Part shown: positions 35,978-45,246 of the stretch, piece after piece
Position numbering within the stretch: position 1 is the stretch's first letter
Layout of the letters: each line of letters begins with the position of its first letter
Assembly (NCBI GenBank): GCA_913057985.1
Contig: CAJXPL010000008.1
Span: 1-64,000 of the forward strand
Source of the DNA: an uncultured Synechococcus sp.
GTDB taxonomy: Bacteria; Cyanobacteriota; Cyanobacteriia; PCC-6307; Cyanobiaceae
Direction of reading: 5' to 3'
Length of the DNA: 64,000 bases
The notes under the pieces: model-generated
Told to the model about the DNA's origin: nothing
Databases searched by the model: none
Seen by the model: the letters and a program-made list of their open reading frames with translations, nothing else
Program-made: the position numbers and the translations under genes

Positions 35978-37222
35978 TCAGTGCGGAGTCATTCTCCTTG
36001 TTTCCGCTGAACCAACAGAGCCATCAGCTCTGACGACCGCCGCTGGCTCGTCCTGGAGCACGCCAGCGTTATGGGTTGTCGTCGCCCCATAGCGCGGCTG
36101 GAGGCTGCGCAGGGCAGGGAGCACGACCAGGCAGGCTCCACCCATCAACAGCCAGAGCAGCAGACCATTGTTTTGAAGGTCGAGCAAGGCTCCTCCAGCC
36201 AGGGGCGCAACGATGGCGCTGATGGCGAAGCACTGCGAAAACAGCGCCATCGCCAAACCCCGGTGTTCCGGTGGTGTCTCTTCAATAACTGCTTCTGTAG
36301 CCGTGGGCAGGAAAGCGGCCTGGGCGAAGGCCATCGGCAGAAGAGCTGCCAGCACCAGCATCGTTCCGTTCTCGAACAGGGAGGACAGGGCAATCAGAAT
36401 GCAGCCCAGGCTGAATCCCCCCAGGCTCAAGCCGAGGCCGAAGCCAACGCTCCGCTCCGCCAGCCAACGGCCCACAGGCCACTGCAGGCTTACCAGCAGG
36501 GTTAACTGAAGGGAGATCAGGGCACTGCTGTGGCTTTCGCTCAGGGCCGGTCGCACCAACCCGCCGCGCAACAGATCGAGGGGAAGCGCACTTTGTTGAA
36601 GGGCCAGGATCCCGGTGGCCACCACACTGATGAGCAGCACTGGCAGCAGGGGAAGCAACCAGGGCAGTCGTGTTGTTGGCCGTGGCCGTTGACCAAAAGG
36701 CGCTGGGCTGTTGGCGCTGAGGTTGCGGTAGGGCGGACCGTCCTGGAGGGGAACAAGGCTGATCAGCACCAACACAGCGCCCATGCACACCGCTTCAACG
36801 CTGTACACCGTTCGCAGCACTCCCAAGCTGGCGGCAACGGTTCCGATCAGCGTGCCAATGCCGATCCCTAGAGCATCGGCACTGCGCACCAGGGCGTAGC
36901 CCCGGCTGGAGGGAAGGTTGCCGCAACTCAGGGGAACGGCCAATTCGATGGCAGGCCAGTACAGACCCGCCGCGCAGCCCAGCAGCAGCTGTCCGAGCAG
37001 GTAGCTGTTGTAGTTATCAGCCTGCAGCAGAATCAGATCAGCTGCAATGGCCAACAGGGTTGTGCCCCTCACCGGCCAGGAGCAGCGGATGCCGCGATCA
37101 AGCAGTGCACCGCTCAGCAGGCGCACCACCGTGCCGATCAGGGCAGAGACGGCCAGGCCGCTTCCCACTTCACGCGCTGAGAAGTCGATCGCATGAAAGA
37201 TCAGCGGCGTCATGAACATCAC
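35978..37222 (-). CDS. MFS transporter, N-terminus incomplete
   Basis: Major facilitator protein with about eleven to twelve hydrophobic segments over 414 residues and the loop 2-3 type motif GALLDRG. It is probably a drug or metabolite exporter; substrate unknown. The usual start is missing: the frame from GTG 37222 cuts into the first helix. Upstream in-frame codons (…PLRNVTRLRFLASIGAGG…) read like the true N-terminus but have no ATG, GTG or TTG before the TGA at 37378-37376. The C-terminus is hydrophilic. Confidence 0.82.
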   Translation of the reverse strand: MMFMTPLIFHAIDFSAREVGSGLAVSALIGTVVRLLSGALLDRGIRCSWPVRGTTLLAIAADLILLQADNYNSYLLGQLLLGCAAGLYWPAIELAVPLSCGNLPSSRGYALVRSADALGIGIGTLIGTVAASLGVLRTVYSVEAVCMGAVLVLISLVPLQDGPPYRNLSANSPAPFGQRPRPTTRLPWLLPLLPVLLISVVATGILALQQSALPLDLLRGGLVRPALSESHSSALISLQLTLLVSLQWPVGRWLAERSVGFGLGLSLGGFSLGCILIALSSLFENGTMLVLAALLPMAFAQAAFLPTATEAVIEETPPEHRGLAMALFSQCFAISAIVAPLAGGALLDLQNNGLLLWLLMGGACLVVLPALRSLQPRYGATTTHNAGVLQDEPAAVVRADGSVGSAETRRMTPH

Positions 37223-37350
37223 CCCGCCGGCACCGATGGACGCCAGGAACCTCAGTCGGGTGACATTTCTCAGGGGTGATGGAAACTGGTTCCACCACCG
37301 CAGAGGGTCAGGCGTTGCTGCGCGGACGCTTAACAGGACGATGCATCGCG

Positions 37351-38925
37351 ATGGGCTTGATGGGCAGTCTGCTGCTCAGCACGTGCGGATCGTGGCCTGT
37401 TGGCTCCACAGAACGTGTGGAGGTCAAGATCGACGGCGTGGTACTTCCGGTTTCGGTGGAGGAACTCGGATCCTTTGTGCGCTCGCCGACGGCTGATCCA
37501 GCGCAGCTCTCGCGATCGGAGTTGTCCACCTGGATGGGGCTTCTCGCACCCGAGAGTCGCGAGGGGCTGATCCGTCTGCTCCAGGCTCCGGTGCTCTCCC
37601 GCCGCAGCCTCGGGCGTCAGCTGCTCAGCAGCTGGGGAGCTGGGCCGCTACTGGATGCCCTGGGGGAATTGATTCGCGTGGAGGACGGACGGCGCATCAA
37701 CCGTTCGCTGGTGCTCTCCACGCTGGAGCAGCTGCTCGAACGGCAGGAAACCGTTTCAACGCTGGATGTGTTGGAGGCGTTGCCCACCCCGCAGTTGCGT
37801 CTTGATCTGGATGCGTTGGTGGCTGCTGCCAACCGCTGGCGGTTGGAATTGAAGCGTCACCAGTCCCTAATGCGGGCTTTGGCTCAGGAGGAGGCTCGGT
37901 TGCAGCCCCTGCAGGGCAGGGAGCGTTCTGCCTCGGCTGATGCGCCCCGTCACGCAACGCTTGCGGTGGGCCATCGTTCGCGGCCATTGCGGCTGGAACG
38001 TTGGATTCCCCAGTCGCCTCGTGCGGACCGGACCTGGGTTTTGATGATGCCGGGGCTGGGGGGGGACCCCAACCACTTCCACTGGCTGGCGCGTTCGCTG
38101 ATGCAGGCGGGCTGGCCCGTGCTGGTGCTTGAGCATCCCGGCAGCGATGCCGCCGCTGTTCAGGGTTTGCTCGAGGGGCGGCAGTCGTTCGATGGTGCCG
38201 CAGCACTGCGTGATCGCTTGGCTGACCTGGAGGCGGTGCTGGAGGCGCAGCAACGGGGCGATTTGAACATCCCCGGGACCGAGGTGGTGCTGATGGGCCA
38301 TTCCCTGGGTGCCTTAACGGCCCTCCTGGCCAGTGGGGCGGAGCTGGTGCCCGGGATGGCCCAGCGCTGTGAAGCGGCCCTGGCGGGCTTGCCCCTCACC
38401 AACCTGTCGGAATTGCTCCAGTGCGAACTGGCGGCAGGCCGTGTGCTCGACGGCAATGCAATGGACGCGCTGCCCCGGGCGGTGGTGGGGCTCAACAGCT
38501 TTGGTGGGTTGATCTGGCCGCACCGCGCCAGTCGGGCGTTGCCGATTCCGCTGTTGATGGTGGGGGGCACCCTCGATCTGATCACCCCTCCTTTGGATGA
38601 GCAGCTGGCTCTTGTGGCTGGATTGGCGGAGCATCCCGCCAGCCGTGTGGTGGTGGTGGAGGGGGCCAGTCACTTTTCACCGATTCGTGTGGATGGCCAG
38701 GGCAAGGCGTCAGAGGGGGACGACATCTTCCGGCTCGGCGAAGAGTTGGTGGGCGTCAATCCCCTCAGCGTTCAACGGGTGATTGCCCATGAAGTCATCC
38801 GTTTTCTTGATTCCCTGAACTCCCCGCCACTTAGCAACGATGCCGTTCATCTGATGGACGCCAGTTCCAAGACGCGCTGGCATCGCTTGGGCCGTCGCAG
38901 GGCCCAGGAGCTGCTGGATCAGTAG
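37351..38925 (+). CDS. Secreted DUF1400-alpha/beta hydrolase
   Basis: A cyanobacterial protein joining an N-terminal DUF1400 domain (~30-160: VEVKIDGVVLPVSVEELGSF, VLSTLEQLLERQETVSTLDV) to an alpha/beta hydrolase (WVLMMPGLGGDPNHFHWLAR; nucleophile elbow GHSLGALTAL; GGTLDLITPP; VEGASHFSPI). A signal peptide follows ATG 37351 (MGLMGSLLLSTC), so it is probably periplasmic. The frame is open to a GTG/ATG at 37276-37279, giving a longer, less signal-like N-terminus that overlaps the divergent MFS gene. Substrate unknown; related enzymes are esterases or PAF-acetylhydrolase-like. Its 3' end overlaps the convergent permease gene by 7 bp. Confidence 0.82.
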   Translation: MGLMGSLLLSTCGSWPVGSTERVEVKIDGVVLPVSVEELGSFVRSPTADPAQLSRSELSTWMGLLAPESREGLIRLLQAPVLSRRSLGRQLLSSWGAGPLLDALGELIRVEDGRRINRSLVLSTLEQLLERQETVSTLDVLEALPTPQLRLDLDALVAAANRWRLELKRHQSLMRALAQEEARLQPLQGRERSASADAPRHATLAVGHRSRPLRLERWIPQSPRADRTWVLMMPGLGGDPNHFHWLARSLMQAGWPVLVLEHPGSDAAAVQGLLEGRQSFDGAAALRDRLADLEAVLEAQQRGDLNIPGTEVVLMGHSLGALTALLASGAELVPGMAQRCEAALAGLPLTNLSELLQCELAAGRVLDGNAMDALPRAVVGLNSFGGLIWPHRASRALPIPLLMVGGTLDLITPPLDEQLALVAGLAEHPASRVVVVEGASHFSPIRVDGQGKASEGDDIFRLGEELVGVNPLSVQRVIAHEVIRFLDSLNSPPLSNDAVHLMDASSKTRWHRLGRRRAQELLDQ

Positions 38926-39938
38926 CGCACCCGTGGATCGAGGCTGGCCACCAGTAGATCAACGGCAACACTCACCAGCACCACCAGGGCGGCGATCACC
39001 TCCACGATCCCCTGAACGACGGGGTAGTCCCTCTGGTTGATGGCTTCCTGCAGCCGCAAGGCAATGCCTGGCCAGGAGAAGGTCACTTCAATCAGCAGGG
39101 CCCCACCGATCAATGAGGCCACGGTGATGCCAGCAATGGTGAGCACCGGCAGCAAGGCATTGGGCAGTCCGTGGCGCAGGATCACCTGGCGCTCACTGAG
39201 GCCGCGGCTGCGCGCCGCTTCCACGTAGTCGCCGCGCAGGGTGCGTCGCAGGTTCAGTCGCAGGGCGGTCGTGAAGGTGCCGCTGAGCAGCAGGGCCAGG
39301 GTCCCCGCGGGCAGGATCAGGTGACGCACGGTGCCTCGGAACGCGGTCCAGTTGTTCTGCAGAGCGCTGTCCAGCAAGAAAAATCCGCTGCCCTCGGGGG
39401 GGAGAAGGCTGGGGGGGAAGCGCCCGCCCACCGGCAACCAGCCCAGGCTGACGGCGAACACCAGCTGCACCAGCATGGCCACCCAGAAGGGCGGCAGGGC
39501 ATAGGTGCCCAATCCATAGAGGCGTCCGCCCAGGTCAATCTTTCCCTCGGGCCGGGCAATGCCGCTGAAGCCAATGCTCAGCCCCACCACAGCAGCCAAC
39601 ACCAGGGCGATCACGCTCAGCTCCAGGCTGGCGGGCAGGGTTTTGCCGATGATGGCTCGCACCGGCTCCTGGTTGATCAGGGCCTGCCCCAGATCGCCGT
39701 GGATCAATCCATTGAGATAGCTGAGGTACTGATCCAGCAACGATTGATCCAGGCCAAGCCGAGCTCGCATGGCGGCTTTGGCAGCGGCGGGGGCACGGCT
39801 GCCGAGCACCGCATCCACGGGATCCCCTGGGGCGACGCGCAGCAACAGGAACACCAGGCTGGCGATCAGCCACAACATTAAGGGCGCCAGGGCGAGGCGG
39901 GTGGCGCTGTAGCGGGCGAGGTCTCGGGCGCGTCCCAT
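38919..39938 (-). CDS. ABC transporter permease, oligopeptide/nickel type (DppB-like)
   Basis: Inner-membrane permease with six hydrophobic segments. It has the N-terminal TRLALAPLMLWLIASLVFLL with RVAPGDPVD, typical of DppB/OppB, and the EAA loop (YVEAARSRGLSERQVILRHGLPNALLP) that contacts the ATPase. It is coupled to the upstream binding-protein gene by a one-base TGATG overlap. The second permease and ATPases are not in the window. Confidence 0.92.
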   Translation of the reverse strand: MGRARDLARYSATRLALAPLMLWLIASLVFLLLRVAPGDPVDAVLGSRAPAAAKAAMRARLGLDQSLLDQYLSYLNGLIHGDLGQALINQEPVRAIIGKTLPASLELSVIALVLAAVVGLSIGFSGIARPEGKIDLGGRLYGLGTYALPPFWVAMLVQLVFAVSLGWLPVGGRFPPSLLPPEGSGFFLLDSALQNNWTAFRGTVRHLILPAGTLALLLSGTFTTALRLNLRRTLRGDYVEAARSRGLSERQVILRHGLPNALLPVLTIAGITVASLIGGALLIEVTFSWPGIALRLQEAINQRDYPVVQGIVEVIAALVVLVSVAVDLLVASLDPRVRY

Positions 39939-41560
39939 CAGTTGTTCGTCGCTCCTTTCTTTGACGCTCCGTCCTGCCGGCGCTCCAGCTCAGCGAGCAT
40001 CAGCTGACCACTGCCATCAAATCGTGGAGGGTTGAGGTTCAGCTGGGCCCAGGCCCGAGGTGAATCCAGCCAGACGGGGATGTAGGCGGCACCCTCGGCG
40101 GAGAGATGGTCCACACGATCCAGGGCGGTGCGGCGGGCATCGCCCGTCAGCGTGTCGGATTTCAGCAGGGCGGTCTGCAATCCGGGGGCACTCCAGAAGC
40201 TGCCGCTGATGGCTGCTTCTCCTTCCATGCAAATGTTGCCCTCCACCGAGGTGCAGCTCAACAGCGGCGTCAGATAGGCCTCCGGATCGGGGTAGCTGCC
40301 GCGCCAATCCAGCATCACGGCTTTGAAGGCACCTTCCCCCAGCTGGCGGTAGATGGTGGTGGATTCGACGCCATCGAGATCCAACACCAGGCAATCCGAG
40401 AGGTCCCGTTGCACCTGGGCCTGCCAGGTGAGGGCCAGCAATTTGTCGGCGGGCACATTGGAGCGGAAGGTGAGCGGAAAGCGCAGGGTGCTGCCGTTGC
40501 AGTAGCCCGCCGCCTGGAGCAGCTTTCGGGCCTGCTCGGGGTTGTGTTCGGGCCATGGGGTCATGGCGCCACCGGCCAGGCTGGGGGGCACCAGCGCCCG
40601 CAGCGGACGGCGCAGCCCGTAGCTCACCCGTTCACTGATCTCGCTTCGGTTCAGGCTGACGGCCAGGGCCCGTCTGAGCTTGGGGTCTTGGAATGGCTCC
40701 CGGTTGCTCAGCAGGGTGATGTAGCCGATCTCCATCGCCGGACCCACCGACTCGTGCAGCTCCCCCGCGCTGGCCTGTTCATGCAGGGTGTGGCGCTGGT
40801 CCTCGTCGATCGAGGCGGAGAGCAGCAGATCCACATCACCACTGCGCAATGCCCCGTAGAGCGCCGTGGAGTTGCTCAGCGTGATCAGATCGAGGCCGTT
40901 GTTGCGCGGCGCCTCACCCCAGTACTGGGCAAAGGGCTCCAAGCGTTGCTGATGTTCGCTGAAGCGGGTCAGTTTGTAGGGGCCTGTCCCCACAAAGCGG
41001 TCGTGCAGAAAACGGTTTTGATGGTTGCTGTAGGCCGTTGGTGAAATCGGGGTGAGGTTGATCGACGTCAGCAGACCCTGCAGGGATGTGGAGGGGCGAC
41101 TGAGGCGCAGCCGCAGAGTGTGGCTGTCGGCTTCCTCCACCGCCGCAATCCGGTCGCCCACCACATAGCTGAGGGTTCCGATCTCGAGGAAGCGCCGCAG
41201 GCTGAAGGCCATGGCTGCGGCATCGAACGGCGTTCCATCGTGAAAACGCACATCGGTGCGCAGGGGAACCGTGACGGTGCGACCGCCATCACTCAGAACC
41301 GGGGCCGAGGCCGCCAGACGGGGTTCCAGGGAGCCATCCCGCTTCAGGCGATAGAGCGGATCCCCCAGGGCGCTGATCAGCTGCGTGGCGCCGAGGGTGC
41401 TGGCCTGGGCTGGATCCAGGGAGCTGATTCGGCCCGCTGAGGCCACCGTGATGCGGTTGGTGGGGGGCGGGGCCTGACACCCCATCTGGGTGATGGTCAG
41501 GGCTAGGGCCATCAGCGCGCCACCGCACGTCCATCTCGTGGGGCGATCGGTGCGCTTCAA
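39938..41560 (-). CDS. ABC transporter substrate-binding lipoprotein (family 5)
   Basis: Peptide/nickel-type solute-binding protein, 540 residues. It has a signal peptide with a lipobox-like ending (TITQMGCQAPPP), SLDPAQASTLGATQLISALG, VRFHDGTPFDAAAMAFSLRR and TGPYKLTRFSEHQQ. It is exported and lipid-anchored and feeds the permease encoded next. The start is TTG at 41560, just downstream of a hairpin. The ligand (peptide, metal chelate or other) cannot be read from sequence. Confidence 0.9.
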   Translation of the reverse strand: MKRTDRPTRWTCGGALMALALTITQMGCQAPPPTNRITVASAGRISSLDPAQASTLGATQLISALGDPLYRLKRDGSLEPRLAASAPVLSDGGRTVTVPLRTDVRFHDGTPFDAAAMAFSLRRFLEIGTLSYVVGDRIAAVEEADSHTLRLRLSRPSTSLQGLLTSINLTPISPTAYSNHQNRFLHDRFVGTGPYKLTRFSEHQQRLEPFAQYWGEAPRNNGLDLITLSNSTALYGALRSGDVDLLLSASIDEDQRHTLHEQASAGELHESVGPAMEIGYITLLSNREPFQDPKLRRALAVSLNRSEISERVSYGLRRPLRALVPPSLAGGAMTPWPEHNPEQARKLLQAAGYCNGSTLRFPLTFRSNVPADKLLALTWQAQVQRDLSDCLVLDLDGVESTTIYRQLGEGAFKAVMLDWRGSYPDPEAYLTPLLSCTSVEGNICMEGEAAISGSFWSAPGLQTALLKSDTLTGDARRTALDRVDHLSAEGAAYIPVWLDSPRAWAQLNLNPPRFDGSGQLMLAELERRQDGASKKGATNN

Positions 41561-41561
41561 A

Positions 41562-41587
41562 GGGCCTCAACCAACACGGGTTGGCCC
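41562..41587 (-). terminator. Hairpin between small gene and ABC operon
   Basis: GGGCC-TC-AACC (562-572) can pair with GGTT-GGCCC (579-587), with a two-base bulge. It lies after the stop of the 57-residue gene and 2 bp before the TTG start of the binding protein. It could end the first transcript or limit initiation of the second. There is no U-tract. Confidence 0.3.
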
Positions 41588-41600
41588 ATTCAACAGGGAC

Positions 41601-41774
41601 TTACCCGACCTGGCGAATCCTTTCCAACGAGATTTCGAACACCGGTGAGCCCTCGTTGCTCTGCAGGGGCCAGCGGCGCACCCAACAGCGGTCGTGGTCA
41701 CCATCCAGGCCGATCACTTGATAGGTGTCGTCGTCACTGTCGAGATTGACGCAATCTCCCTGGTGCACCGTCAT
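41601..41774 (-). CDS. Conserved small protein, hypothetical
   Basis: A 57-residue protein starting MTVHQGDCVNLDSDDDTYQV, with IGLDGDHDRCWVRRWPL and a short C-terminus. It looks like a small beta-rich fold (SH3- or KOW-like), but no family is assigned. ATG 41774 has GAGGAGGGGGTG upstream, an unusually strong ribosome site, so the longer frame from 41837 is rejected. Confidence 0.7.
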   Translation of the reverse strand: MTVHQGDCVNLDSDDDTYQVIGLDGDHDRCWVRRWPLQSNEGSPVFEISLERIRQVG

Positions 41775-41849
41775 CGGATTCACCCCCTCCTCTAGGGGGC
41801 AGCCTTGACCGGGACTCGAACAGGTGAGGTTCTGCATGAACCGTTTCGA

Positions 41850-41877
41850 GCACAGACCTGAGGATTCAGGCCTGTGC
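41850..41877 (-). terminator. Hairpin downstream of hom
   Basis: GCACAG-a-CCTGA (41850-41861), loop GGAT, TCAGG-c-CTGTGC (41866-41877): an 11-bp stem with one mismatch in the 3' region of hom and upstream of the small gene. It is a plausible terminator or RNA end for hom, although no U-run follows. Confidence 0.4.
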
Positions 41878-41938
41878 CGTGAAAGTTCTTGACACTCTGA
41901 CGCACGCCAGGGGGCATTCGCCAGGGCGGAAGCTCTCC

Positions 41939-43246
41939 TTAGAGGCAGCCGAGGTGAGCAGCGAGGCCAGACACCTCCGGCAAAGCCTGAATGGCGTCCA
42001 GGGCTTCATTCATCTGGCGTTGGCTCACTTCATGGGTGATCACAACGATCTCGGCGCCGGCGTCGCTGGCATTGAACTGCACGATCGACTGGATCGACAC
42101 GTTGCGTTGGCCGAAGCAGCCGCCCACGTTGCCGATCACGCCAGGGGCGTCTTTTGTCTTGAAACGCACATAGTGGCGTTGGCGAATGTCGCCTGAGTCG
42201 ACGAGCGCGCAAGGGCGCCAGCTGCTGGCGGCCAGCAGGGGATCCACGTTCCCCGGCCCTTCACTGGCCTGGCGGATGCCGGCGATGTTGAGGATGTCGG
42301 CCACAACCGCAGAGGCGGTCGGGCCGGCGCCCGCGCCGGGGCCGTAGAACATCACCCGGCCGATGGGGTCACCTTCCACAAGGATGGCGTTGTTGACGCC
42401 GTTCACGCCCGCCAGGGGGTGGTCCTTGGGAACCAGCGTGGGCTGTACCCGCAGGGAGAGGGGCAGGGGATCGCCGCTTTCAGCCATGCGCTCGGCCACC
42501 GCCAGCAGCTTCACGCCGTAGCCCAGTTGATTGGCGTAATCCACATCCACGCCCTGCAGGCCACTGATTCCGTCGGTGGGAACGGCAGCGCGATCCACGC
42601 TGCCGCCGAAGGCCAGGGTCGCAAGGATCGCGATCTTGTCGGCCGCATCAAGACCGTCCACATCCGCTGCCGGATCGGCTTCGGCGTAGCCCAGCTCCTG
42701 GGCATCCTTAAGCACCGCGTCGTAGGCAGCCCCCTCCTCAGCCATGCGAGTGAGGATGTAGTTGGTGGTGCCGTTGATGATGCCGCTGACGCGGTTGATG
42801 CGGTTGCCCCCCAGGGACTGCTTCAGCGGCTCAATGATGGGAATGCCGCCACCAACAGCGGCCTCGATCAGCACGTACACCCCTGCGGCGGCCGCGGCTT
42901 CAGCGATTTCCTGACCGTGGCGCGCGATCACGGCCTTGTTGGCGGTCACCACCGATTTGCCGGCTGCAATCGCCTGGAGAATCAGGCTGCGGGCCGGCTC
43001 TAGACCACCGATCACCTCCACCACCACGTCCACGGCTGGGTCCTGAATCACCGCCGATGGGTCGGTGGTCAGCAGGCTTTCGTCCAGAGCAACGGGCCGG
43101 GGACGGTTCAGATCGCGGACGGCAACACGGATCAGCTCCAGTTCACCCACCAGCGGGTGACGTTCGCTGGGGTTCTGGAGGATCGATGCCACTCCACCGC
43201 CAACCGTGCCCAGTCCCAGCAGACCCACGCCGACCTTTGCTGCCAT
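41939..43246 (-). CDS. hom: Homoserine dehydrogenase
   Basis: Reduces aspartate semialdehyde to homoserine for threonine, methionine and isoleucine synthesis. It has the NAD(P) loop VGLLGLGTVGGGVA, VVTANKAVIARHGQEIA, the catalytic region VSGIINGTTNYILTRM and PTDGISGLQGV, and a C-terminal ACT domain (APGVIGNVGGCFGQRNVSIQSI) for feedback control. 435 residues, normal. Confidence 0.97.
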   Translation of the reverse strand: MAAKVGVGLLGLGTVGGGVASILQNPSERHPLVGELELIRVAVRDLNRPRPVALDESLLTTDPSAVIQDPAVDVVVEVIGGLEPARSLILQAIAAGKSVVTANKAVIARHGQEIAEAAAAAGVYVLIEAAVGGGIPIIEPLKQSLGGNRINRVSGIINGTTNYILTRMAEEGAAYDAVLKDAQELGYAEADPAADVDGLDAADKIAILATLAFGGSVDRAAVPTDGISGLQGVDVDYANQLGYGVKLLAVAERMAESGDPLPLSLRVQPTLVPKDHPLAGVNGVNNAILVEGDPIGRVMFYGPGAGAGPTASAVVADILNIAGIRQASEGPGNVDPLLAASSWRPCALVDSGDIRQRHYVRFKTKDAPGVIGNVGGCFGQRNVSIQSIVQFNASDAGAEIVVITHEVSQRQMNEALDAIQALPEVSGLAAHLGCL

Positions 43247-43333
43247 CCCCTGTGATCCGTGTTGGAACGTTTGCGAGCGACTCTATGTATTGACGTGATT
43301 CGGCTTCTGTCCCTGTCCTGATCAGCGCTTGGG

Positions 43334-43756
43334 TCAGCTGTCCAGTTGACGGGCCTGCTCCTGCATGGCCAGGAGGATGTTGAGGAAGCCATTGGCGCGT
43401 GAGGGCGTCAGGCTGGCCTGCAGGCCTGTTGCTGCAATGAAGGCCGGGTCCACCGCCTGCACCTGGGCCGGCGTCAATCCATCCAGCCCCTGGATCAACA
43501 ATGCGAGCAGTCCCTTGGTGATCAGCGCATCGGAGTCGCCCTGCCAGCGCATCACTCCCTCATCGAGGGCACCCCGCACAAACACCTGCGACACACATCC
43601 CTTCACCTTGATGTCGTCGGTCTGCTCCTCGGCCGGCATGGGTGCGAGCTTCTTGGCCAACCAGAGCACGTATTCGTAGCGGCGTTTTGGATCGGCGGTG
43701 CCGCCCAGGCGCTCCACCATCCGGTCGAGGGCATCACTGCCGGTGCTGGTGGCCAT
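43334..43756 (-). CDS. sufE: SufE family Fe-S assembly protein
   Basis: Sulfur acceptor that stimulates the cysteine desulfurase SufS and passes sulfur to the scaffold. It has YEYVLWLAKKLAPMP, the catalytic Cys in VKGCVSQVFV and GLDGLTPAQVQAVDP. 140 residues, normal. It lies downstream of the small secreted protein gene on the same strand (7 bp gap) and upstream of hom. Confidence 0.94.
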   Translation of the reverse strand: MATSTGSDALDRMVERLGGTADPKRRYEYVLWLAKKLAPMPAEEQTDDIKVKGCVSQVFVRGALDEGVMRWQGDSDALITKGLLALLIQGLDGLTPAQVQAVDPAFIAATGLQASLTPSRANGFLNILLAMQEQARQLDS

Positions 43757-43763
43757 GCGGGGC

Positions 43764-44207
43764 TCAGTCGTTTCGACGTCGCACGCTAACCAGCAGCCCC
43801 ACCATCACCAGGCTGAAGGGGAACATGACCACCTCGTTCAGATCCACTTCGCCGTCTTGAACGGGAAGTTCGAGGTAGTCGCGGTGGCCTGGACCACCGT
43901 CCACCTGGAGATCAACGGTGCCGTTGCTCAGGCTGCTGAGATCGAGGCTCAGGCGTCCCTCGGCATCGGTGCGGCCCAGTTCCTGCCCTGGCGTGCCATC
44001 GGCATTGAGCAGGCGAACAACGGCCCCCTGGGTGGGCTCACCGTTTGAAAAGCTGCTGCTCAATTGCAGATCGCCATCGAGATACTGCAGAGCACTTTCG
44101 ATCTGATGGGCTTTGGCAGGGGCCAGCAGCGCGCTCTGCAGCACTGAGCCGAGCAGAAGCAGTGGAGCCAGCAGACGCAGCATGGAAGGGCGATCGATGC
44201 TGCCCAT
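43764..44207 (-). CDS. Secreted single-span protein with Ig-like/carboxypeptidase-regulatory fold
   Basis: A 147-residue protein with a signal peptide (LLAPLLLLGSVLQSALLAP then AKAHQ). A beta-rich extracytoplasmic domain follows (GAVVRLLNADGTPGQELGRT, DAEGRLSLDLSSL), then a C-terminal membrane helix ending in Arg residues (MFPFSLVMVGLLVSVRRRND). It resembles small auxiliary subunits of nickel/cobalt ECF transporters (NikN/NikL type), but no transporter is nearby, so this is only a suggestion. ATG 44207 has GAGAGG seven bases upstream; ATG 44183 is an alternative. Confidence 0.7.
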   Translation of the reverse strand: MGSIDRPSMLRLLAPLLLLGSVLQSALLAPAKAHQIESALQYLDGDLQLSSSFSNGEPTQGAVVRLLNADGTPGQELGRTDAEGRLSLDLSSLSNGTVDLQVDGGPGHRDYLELPVQDGEVDLNEVVMFPFSLVMVGLLVSVRRRND

Positions 44208-44218
44208 GATGCGGCCTC

Positions 44219-44767
44219 TCAGGCGGGTCGACCAGCACCCTGTTCCGTGATCCAGCCGGTGAACGGAACATCCCAGGACTCCCGAGGCAACGCCTCGGCC
44301 GCAAGGCAGGTTGAGGGCAGCACCACCCAGGCCGGCACGGCAGCCCAGGCGGGATCAGCCCTGAGCCGGTCGTAATACCCACCGCCATAGCCCAGGCGGA
44401 TTCCCGCGCCGTCCACCGCAAGCGCCGGCACCAGCAGCAGCGCCAGTTGATCGGGTTTCAGAGCATCTCCTGTGGCAGGAGCGGGAATGCCGCAGCCATC
44501 GGGCTGAAGCGGTTCCTCACACCAGCTTCGGTAGATGAGCCTGCCGTTGCCATCGGCCACCGGCAAGGCCAAGGGCGGATGGGGACCATCCCGCAGCTGC
44601 CGTACATCAACTTCCCCCGGGAGGGGCCAGTAGATGCCCACATGGCGGCTGCCGCAGTTGGACTGGTCGATCAGCGCCGCCACGGCGTTCTGGATGGATC
44701 GCGTGGCGGCTTCCTCCAGATGACGCTGGGCTTTGAAGTGACGGCGCAGGGTTGGCTTGCTGCTCAT
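44219..44767 (-). CDS. 5-formyltetrahydrofolate cyclo-ligase
   Basis: ATP-dependent conversion of 5-formyl-THF to 5,10-methenyl-THF in folate metabolism. It has [14 protein letters not shown] near the N-terminus, [20 protein letters not shown] and the signature [17 protein letters not shown] 44767 forms a 4-bp ATGA overlap with the stop of ruvC, favouring it over ATG 44779. Confidence 0.93.
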   Translation of the reverse strand: MSSKPTLRRHFKAQRHLEEAATRSIQNAVAALIDQSNCGSRHVGIYWPLPGEVDVRQLRDGPHPPLALPVADGNGRLIYRSWCEEPLQPDGCGIPAPATGDALKPDQLALLLVPALAVDGAGIRLGYGGGYYDRLRADPAWAAVPAWVVLPSTCLAAEALPRESWDVPFTGWITEQGAGRPA

Positions 44768-45228
44768 CGCTGCAACCATGCCGTCAGCGCCACCGCAAGG
44801 GCATCGGCCGCATCGTCCGGGCGGGGCGGTTCCTCCAGGTTCAACTCCCGCATCACCGCCTCCAGCACCTCATCCTTTTCGGCATGGCCGAACCCCGCCA
44901 CGGCGAATTTGATCTGCATGGGTGGGAACTCCACCATCGGGATCTTGTAGCGGGCCAGGGTCATCACCACCACGCCCCGCGCCTGCACCACGTTGATGGT
45001 GTTGCTGGATCGGTAGAAGAAAAACTTCTCCACGGCCGCCAGTTCCGGGCGCCAGATCCGGATCAGCTGGCGCAGGTCGCCAGCGATCTCCACCATGCGA
45101 TCACCGTCAGAGCGACCGGAATCGGTCTGGATGATGCCGCAATCGAGCATGCGCTGACATCCGTCCTGGATGTCGATCACCCCGTAGCCCACCCGGGCGA
45201 GGCCCGGGTCGATGCCGAGGATCCGCAT
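44764..45228 (-). CDS. ruvC: Holliday junction endonuclease RuvC
   Basis: Resolves Holliday junctions in recombination. It has the RNase H-like fold starting [19 protein letters not shown] (first catalytic Asp), [14 protein letters not shown] (Glu), [17 protein letters not shown] and [17 protein letters not shown] (C-terminal Asp pair). 154 residues, normal. It is translationally coupled to the downstream cyclo-ligase gene. Confidence 0.97.
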   Translation of the reverse strand: MRILGIDPGLARVGYGVIDIQDGCQRMLDCGIIQTDSGRSDGDRMVEIAGDLRQLIRIWRPELAAVEKFFFYRSSNTINVVQARGVVVMTLARYKIPMVEFPPMQIKFAVAGFGHAEKDEVLEAVMRELNLEEPPRPDDAADALAVALTAWLQR

Positions 45229-45246
45229 GGGCTGATTGTGGGGGGA

